8,951 nt of DNA, taken from Candidatus Roizmanbacteria bacterium CG09_land_8_20_14_0_10_41_9. Lineage in GTDB: Bacteria > Patescibacteriota > Microgenomatia > UBA1406 > GWC2-37-13. The stretch is taken from the NCBI GenBank assembly GCA_002774185.1, contig PEZG01000072.1, forward strand, positions 1 through 8,951, in the 5' to 3' direction. Positions within the stretch are counted from its first letter, which is position 1. Each line of letters opens with the position of its first letter. The notes below the pieces were generated by a model. The model had not been told where the DNA came from, made no database searches, and saw only the letters and a list, made by a program, of their open reading frames with translations. The position numbers were made by a program, and so were the translations under genes. Of this stretch, positions 6,288-8,951 are shown piece after piece.

Positions 6288-6427
6288 TTATGAATTCACC
6301 CCCTCTCTGTAGTAATTGAATGTTTCTCATCTCAACAATCGATGAAGTTCATAGTAACTGAATTATTAATCTAACGCAGTTCGAAATCATCTTTTGTATT
6401 TAACTAACTATATTATACCATACCATA
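6288..6427 (-). promoter_or_regulatory. Promoter and long 5' leader of the RRM gene
   Basis: TGGTATAAT at 6420-6412 (- strand) is a perfect extended -10 and predicts a start near 6405, giving a leader of about 118 nt. The -35 region falls in the end of the upstream nuclease gene and is weak (TGTTGT at 17 nt). GAGGGGGTGA at 6305-6296 is a Shine-Dalgarno sequence with G-U tolerance, about 11 nt before the ATG. A small possible stem (TCATC/GATGA) lies in the middle of the leader. I see no known riboswitch. Confidence 0.6.
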
Positions 6428-7294
6428 TCATAAAACAACACTATCTTTCTTTTGACCCTCCAGCGACTTATCAAGGACATAGATATCGCTCTTATACTCG
6501 TCTACCCCCACAAGCTCCGCTTCCCCCTGCAAAATAGCCTCAAAAGGACGGCATGCTCGACAGCCCCCATGAGGGCATTTGAGCACGTTTAGTTTTCGCG
6601 CAACCTTAATTTTTTTAGCTATCTCAAGGATATGCGCATGGGCTTTTTCGAGGTTTGGGAGAGGTCTTTCCGTAAGAGTGTCACTCCGCTCCAGATACCA
6701 GTAGCTCATCCCGTCAACCGGACGTTTTTGACAGTTGTGTACCAGTAAATGGTAAATAGGGAGTTGTAAGGATTCCGGACTTTCCTCGTTTCTACTCGTT
6801 TTGAAGTCAACGATCCGTACGCTGTCCGTCTCGGATAGATATTCCAACCAATCAATTTTCCCACACAGGATGATGTTGTCTTCCGGAGACAGCCAAAAAA
6901 AGGGAAGGTCCATTTTTATTTTGATTGCCTGTTTTCCAACAGGTCCCGGGTTTTCCATGACCCGGCGCAGCATTGCTTCTGCCCTGGATCTATAGGAAAT
7001 CTCTGACTCATCCGAAATAAACCCTCCTTTTTTCCCCTTTACTTTCTCCCATACCTTATGCAATCTCTCAATGAGGGAAACTTTAAAACGCTGGTCCACA
7101 GGAAGAACGGATAAAGATTCTATCACTTCGTGCACTGCCTGACCAAGAGCTAAAGGCGGACTCATGAGTTTTATTTTGTGACCGGTTTTCGGAGTACGAT
7201 AGATATGTTTTAAATAGTATGCGCGGGGGCAGGAAATGAAATCCCCTATGGATGTATGAGATACCCAAACCGCAGTATATTTATCTTGAGCCAT
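6428..7294 (-). CDS. Stand-alone PD-(D/E)XK nuclease, Cas4/AddB/RecB-like, probable Fe-S protein
   Basis: A 288-residue nuclease of the PD-(D/E)XK superfamily (RecB/Cas4-like, PDDEXK_1 type). Visible catalytic elements in order are H55 in LGQAVHEVIE, D148 in CGKIDWLEY, D163-x-K165 in IVDFKTS, and Q177 with Y181 in LQLPIYHLL (motif QxxxY). Four cysteines sit where the iron-staple of AddB and Cas4 is found: C22 near the N-terminus (SCPRAYYLKH) and C240, C245 and C248 near the C-terminus (CPHGGCRAC). This predicts a 4Fe-4S cluster that pins the two ends together. Relatives are metal-dependent DNA exonucleases; the polarity here cannot be read. There is no adjacent helicase, and no cas1, cas2 or CRISPR array. 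A TATAAT at 7315-7310 lies 15 nt before the ATG and overlaps the stop of the AlkD-like gene. No Shine-Dalgarno is seen. Confidence 0.88.
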   Translation of the reverse strand: MAQDKYTAVWVSHTSIGDFISCPRAYYLKHIYRTPKTGHKIKLMSPPLALGQAVHEVIESLSVLPVDQRFKVSLIERLHKVWEKVKGKKGGFISDESEISYRSRAEAMLRRVMENPGPVGKQAIKIKMDLPFFWLSPEDNIILCGKIDWLEYLSETDSVRIVDFKTSRNEESPESLQLPIYHLLVHNCQKRPVDGMSYWYLERSDTLTERPLPNLEKAHAHILEIAKKIKVARKLNVLKCPHGGCRACRPFEAILQGEAELVGVDEYKSDIYVLDKSLEGQKKDSVVL

Positions 7295-7309
7295 ACTTGG
7301 AATGATTTA

Positions 7310-7315
7310 ATTATA
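7310..7315 (-). promoter_or_regulatory. -10 box of the nuclease gene
   Basis: TATAAT on the - strand, followed by 15 nt and the ATG at 7294, predicting a leader of about 9 nt. The TAA stop of the upstream AlkD-like gene (7313-7311) is inside the hexamer. No clear -35 box was found (TTCTAC at 17 nt). Confidence 0.5.
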
Positions 7316-8021
7316 TCGCATCCTTTTTCATGTAGAAGCTTTTTTCTTCGATTGTAAATTTTTCAATTGCATATCGAAGCATGGTTCGGGGCATCTCGCG
7401 ATAATGTTTGTTTAGAAAATTAACTTCGACTTTTTTATTCCGCTTCCCGATCTCCCGGAGCATCCAGCCGACTGCTTTATGAATAAGGTCATGGGGATCA
7501 TTCAGAAGGATTTCAGAAATAGATAATACATCTTTGAAATGGTCGTTTTTTATATACGCAAACGTCGACATAATCGCGATCCTCCGCTCCCAAAGATTTT
7601 TTGACTTTGCCAGTTTATATAAAACTGAGGTGTCTTTCTTGAATTGAAATAAATAATCGCCAACAATATATCCCGCTGATAAATCTACTAAATCCCAGTT
7701 ATTGATGTTCTTCGTATTCTTCAGATAAAAATCCACGATTTCTTTTTTTTCTAACTCGTCTGCCTTTTTGTATTTAAAGATGAGGATCAAGAGTGAAACC
7801 AATCTGTGTTCATGGATTTTGCTGGAGAGTAAATCTTGCACGTCTTTTAAATTTAGATCAAGATATTTTTTAGCGATACTCCTCTGTAGCGGGACTGTAA
7901 TGCCTAAAAAAACATCTCCCTCCCCATATTCCCCTTTTCCCGTCTTAAAAAACCGTAGAAACATTTTTGCCTTTGAGGGATTTTTTAACCGGAGTAATTC
8001 TCGCTTGATTTTTTTCAGCAT
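7311..8021 (-). CDS. AlkD-like DNA alkylation repair protein (HEAT-like DNA glycosylase)
   Basis: A 236-residue all-helical protein of the AlkD family (COG4912), which excises N3- and N7-alkylated purines using a HEAT-repeat scaffold without flipping the base. The family hallmarks are visible: W109 and D113 in NNWDLVD (D113 matches the catalytic aspartate of Bacillus cereus AlkD, by my recollection of its numbering), R146/R147 in LWERRIAIM, and W186 in HKAVGWMLREIGKR. The N-terminal F-x-K-T-G-K-G-E-Y-G-E-G-D-x-F-L-G-I (25-41) is also typical. The length is normal and all key residues are kept, so activity is expected. The ATG is 6 nt after the stop of the small MazG-like gene, with no Shine-Dalgarno and only a weak -10, so co-transcription is likely. 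The last codon and stop overlap the next gene's -10 box. Confidence 0.93.
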   Translation of the reverse strand: MLKKIKRELLRLKNPSKAKMFLRFFKTGKGEYGEGDVFLGITVPLQRSIAKKYLDLNLKDVQDLLSSKIHEHRLVSLLILIFKYKKADELEKKEIVDFYLKNTKNINNWDLVDLSAGYIVGDYLFQFKKDTSVLYKLAKSKNLWERRIAIMSTFAYIKNDHFKDVLSISEILLNDPHDLIHKAVGWMLREIGKRNKKVEVNFLNKHYREMPRTMLRYAIEKFTIEEKSFYMKKDAI

Positions 8022-8027
8022 ATAAAT

Positions 8028-8390
8028 TTAGATTTTCGGAGATGATCTGCGTTTCCTTATTTTCCTTAACGAATACATTATCCGTTTATGGAGGTCAATG
8101 TTTTTGATCCGCGCGAAACGCATGATTGCGAGGATGATGTCGCCCAACTCCTGTTCGTATGTCTCATCCTTTTGAGAAGCGATGTTGGTTGGTTTTCTTC
8201 CGTGTTTAGCCAAGTAGGCGCGCGCCATCTCGCCAATTTCCTCAACAAGCGAGAGAATGAGAAAAGAACCAAATTCTTTTGAACCTTTCAACTCCTCATC
8301 AATTTCATCCAAGTAGGAAAAGTAACGACCGAACGGAGAAAATCTTCTTTTTTTTACAGGAAATTTCTGCCGCTCTTTATTGTTATTCAT
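8028..8390 (-). CDS. Small MazG-like nucleotide pyrophosphohydrolase
   Basis: A 120-residue protein of the all-alpha NTP pyrophosphatase (MazG/HisE/dUTPase) superfamily. The metal-binding motifs are E51-x-x-E54 (EEIGEMARAY) and E81-x-x-D84 (ELGDIILAI), spaced as in the family, followed by the usual helix ending in a basic tail (LRKIRKRR). Relatives hydrolyse noncanonical or excess NTPs to NMP and pyrophosphate. The start at 8390 is preferred over 8420 because TATACT ends 6 nt before it, predicting a leaderless mRNA; the longer form would overlap the end of the upstream gene by 16 nt. Residues 1-22 are basic and polar and lie outside the core. It sits directly downstream of a second MazG-like gene and upstream of the AlkD-like gene. 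Confidence 0.85.
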   Translation of the reverse strand: MNNNKERQKFPVKKRRFSPFGRYFSYLDEIDEELKGSKEFGSFLILSLVEEIGEMARAYLAKHGRKPTNIASQKDETYEQELGDIILAIMRFARIKNIDLHKRIMYSLRKIRKRRSSPKI

Positions 8391-8396
8391 AAGAGT

Positions 8397-8402
8397 AGTA
8401 TA
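8397..8402 (-). promoter_or_regulatory. -10 box of the small MazG-like gene
   Basis: TATACT on the - strand is followed by 6 nt and the ATG at 8390, so transcription should begin at or beside the start codon. A weak -35 (TTGTAT, 8424-8419) lies 16 nt upstream inside the preceding gene. Confidence 0.5.
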
Positions 8403-8404
8403 TA

Positions 8405-8884
8405 TTAAACTCCTGGGCATACAAAACGATCTGTGTCAACCGGATTTAAGTTATGTTTTCCGCATACGCAAGGATTCTGTTTACATTTCCAGCACCCTGC
8501 TCCAAAACGATCAATGGTCACCTTTTCAAGATCTATATTGAGAAGATTCGCCATTGCGATAGTCCACGCCAGACAATCCGCTAATTCTAGCGCATACGTG
8601 CGTTCAATCTCATCCATAGAATCGTTATCACGAACATTATATTCAAAACTTAACAATTCTGTTATTTCTTTTGAAAGCCGGTTCAACGTATTTTCTGTCC
8701 CGCGTTCTTCATTTTTCTCACCATATAATAATTTCAGATGTGTCTGCCAATGTTTCAAACTCCATGTTCTTTGTTCACTTTGAGGATTCCATTCAGCAAG
8801 GGTTGGTTCTGGACGTCTCTCTCCACAACTACAGGGGAACTTCCCGCAGTATGTACATCCCTGCGGAGAATATTTCTCCATCAT
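8405..8884 (-). CDS. MazG-like nucleotide pyrophosphohydrolase with two flanking zinc-knuckle motifs
   Basis: A 159-residue protein whose centre (about 45-126) is a MazG-like four-helix core with E73-x-x-E76 (KEITELL) and E100-x-x-D103 (ELADCLAWTI) as the metal-binding acidic motifs. On each side is a cysteine motif of identical spacing: C10-x2-C13-x4-C18-x-C20 at the N-terminus and C131-x2-C134-x4-C139-x-C141 after the core. Each could bind one zinc ion. A C-terminal C-x2-C-x4-C-x-C is, as I recall, seen in some MazG-like proteins; the N-terminal copy is less expected. The start could be 8884 or the adjacent ATG at 8881. A -10-like TATATC (8903-8898) with TTGCAT 18 nt upstream would give a very short leader. 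The next MazG-like gene begins 14 nt downstream, so the pair may act on related nucleotides. Confidence 0.8.
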   Translation of the reverse strand: MMEKYSPQGCTYCGKFPCSCGERRPEPTLAEWNPQSEQRTWSLKHWQTHLKLLYGEKNEERGTENTLNRLSKEITELLSFEYNVRDNDSMDEIERTYALELADCLAWTIAMANLLNIDLEKVTIDRFGAGCWKCKQNPCVCGKHNLNPVDTDRFVCPGV

Positions 8885-8897
8885 TGCGTTAGCGACC

Positions 8898-8927
8898 GAT
8901 ATATTATTAATCCCGTGAGCTATGCAA
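8898..8927 (-). promoter_or_regulatory. Possible promoter of the two-MazG cluster
   Basis: On the - strand TTGCAT (8927-8922) is followed by TATATC (8903-8898) at 18 nt, or by TAATAT (8906-8901) at 15 nt. The first option predicts a leader of about 7 nt. The fit to consensus is moderate. Beyond it, up to 8951, I see no gene. Confidence 0.35.
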
Positions 8928-8951
8928 AATATTCTAGATACTAAACGAGAT

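Noticed and set aside
6067..6312. 81-codon + strand reading frame
   Set aside because: Antisense to the RRM gene, whose RNP1 and RNP2 motifs are unmistakable.
6332..6352. Six-codon upstream ORF (ATG to TGA) in the RRM leader
   Set aside because: No ribosome binding site and too short to separate from chance.
6428..7294. CRISPR-linked Cas4 locus
   Set aside because: No direct-repeat array and no other cas gene in the window.
8391..8420. N-terminal extension MPRSLIYTTL of the small MazG-like protein
   Set aside because: Overlaps the upstream gene end and the TATACT box; the ATG at 8390 fits the leaderless pattern.
8433..8783. 116-codon + strand reading frame
   Set aside because: Antisense to the cysteine-flanked MazG-like gene; no domain pattern.
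1..8951. UGA recoding as in some CPR lineages
   Set aside because: All genes are full length with the standard code and none needs an in-frame UGA read through; the nuclease gene ends naturally at TGA (6430-6428).

Overview
The window is AT-rich and gene-dense. It holds eleven protein genes and one 5S rRNA gene. Two genes point right (+): the 5S rRNA and a phosphoribosyltransferase. The other ten point left (-). Intergenic gaps are very short and Shine-Dalgarno motifs are almost absent. A small two-helix membrane protein resembles a family I associate with the Candidate Phyla Radiation (CPR), and PH-like and pseudo-phosphatase membrane proteins sit beside it. Together these suggest a CPR bacterium, possibly of the Microgenomates type. 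That placement is inference; no marker gene here settles it. All genes read full length with the standard code, so there is no sign of UGA recoding.

Left block (32-3103, - strand): a four-gene operon runs from a promoter just upstream of 3103. In order it encodes a membrane PH-like protein, a two-helix membrane protein, a large protein with a degenerate PP2C-like domain, one membrane span, a coiled coil and a probable beta-propeller, and last an ECF-type sigma factor. The genes overlap or are at most 3 nt apart. The layout suggests a membrane sensor coupled to a dedicated sigma factor, with no recognisable classical anti-sigma factor.

Centre (3104-5940): a solitary 5S rRNA gene (+, 3163-3286) has a consensus promoter (TTGATA, 17 nt, TATAAT) and a T7 run after helix I. 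Facing it is a two-gene - strand operon: a PP-loop protein with a QueC/MurL-like four-cysteine cluster, then an anchored exported protein with four cysteines. This operon and the + strand phosphoribosyltransferase diverge from a perfect palindrome, ATTATATAAT, which supplies a -10 box to both strands.

Right block (5982-8884, - strand): two MazG-like nucleotide pyrophosphohydrolases, an AlkD-type DNA glycosylase, a Cas4/AddB-like PD-(D/E)XK nuclease with a probable Fe-S cluster, and an RRM RNA-binding protein. The first four form a plausible nucleotide-pool and DNA-repair group. The RRM gene differs from its neighbours in having a strong extended -10 promoter, a leader of about 118 nt and a real Shine-Dalgarno sequence.

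A recurring feature is a near-consensus -10 hexamer exactly 6 nt before an ATG (genes starting at 3103, 5258 and 8390), which predicts leaderless mRNAs. This also corrects two start codons (5258 rather than 5279, 8390 rather than 8420). No CRISPR array, tRNA, insertion sequence or integrase was seen.
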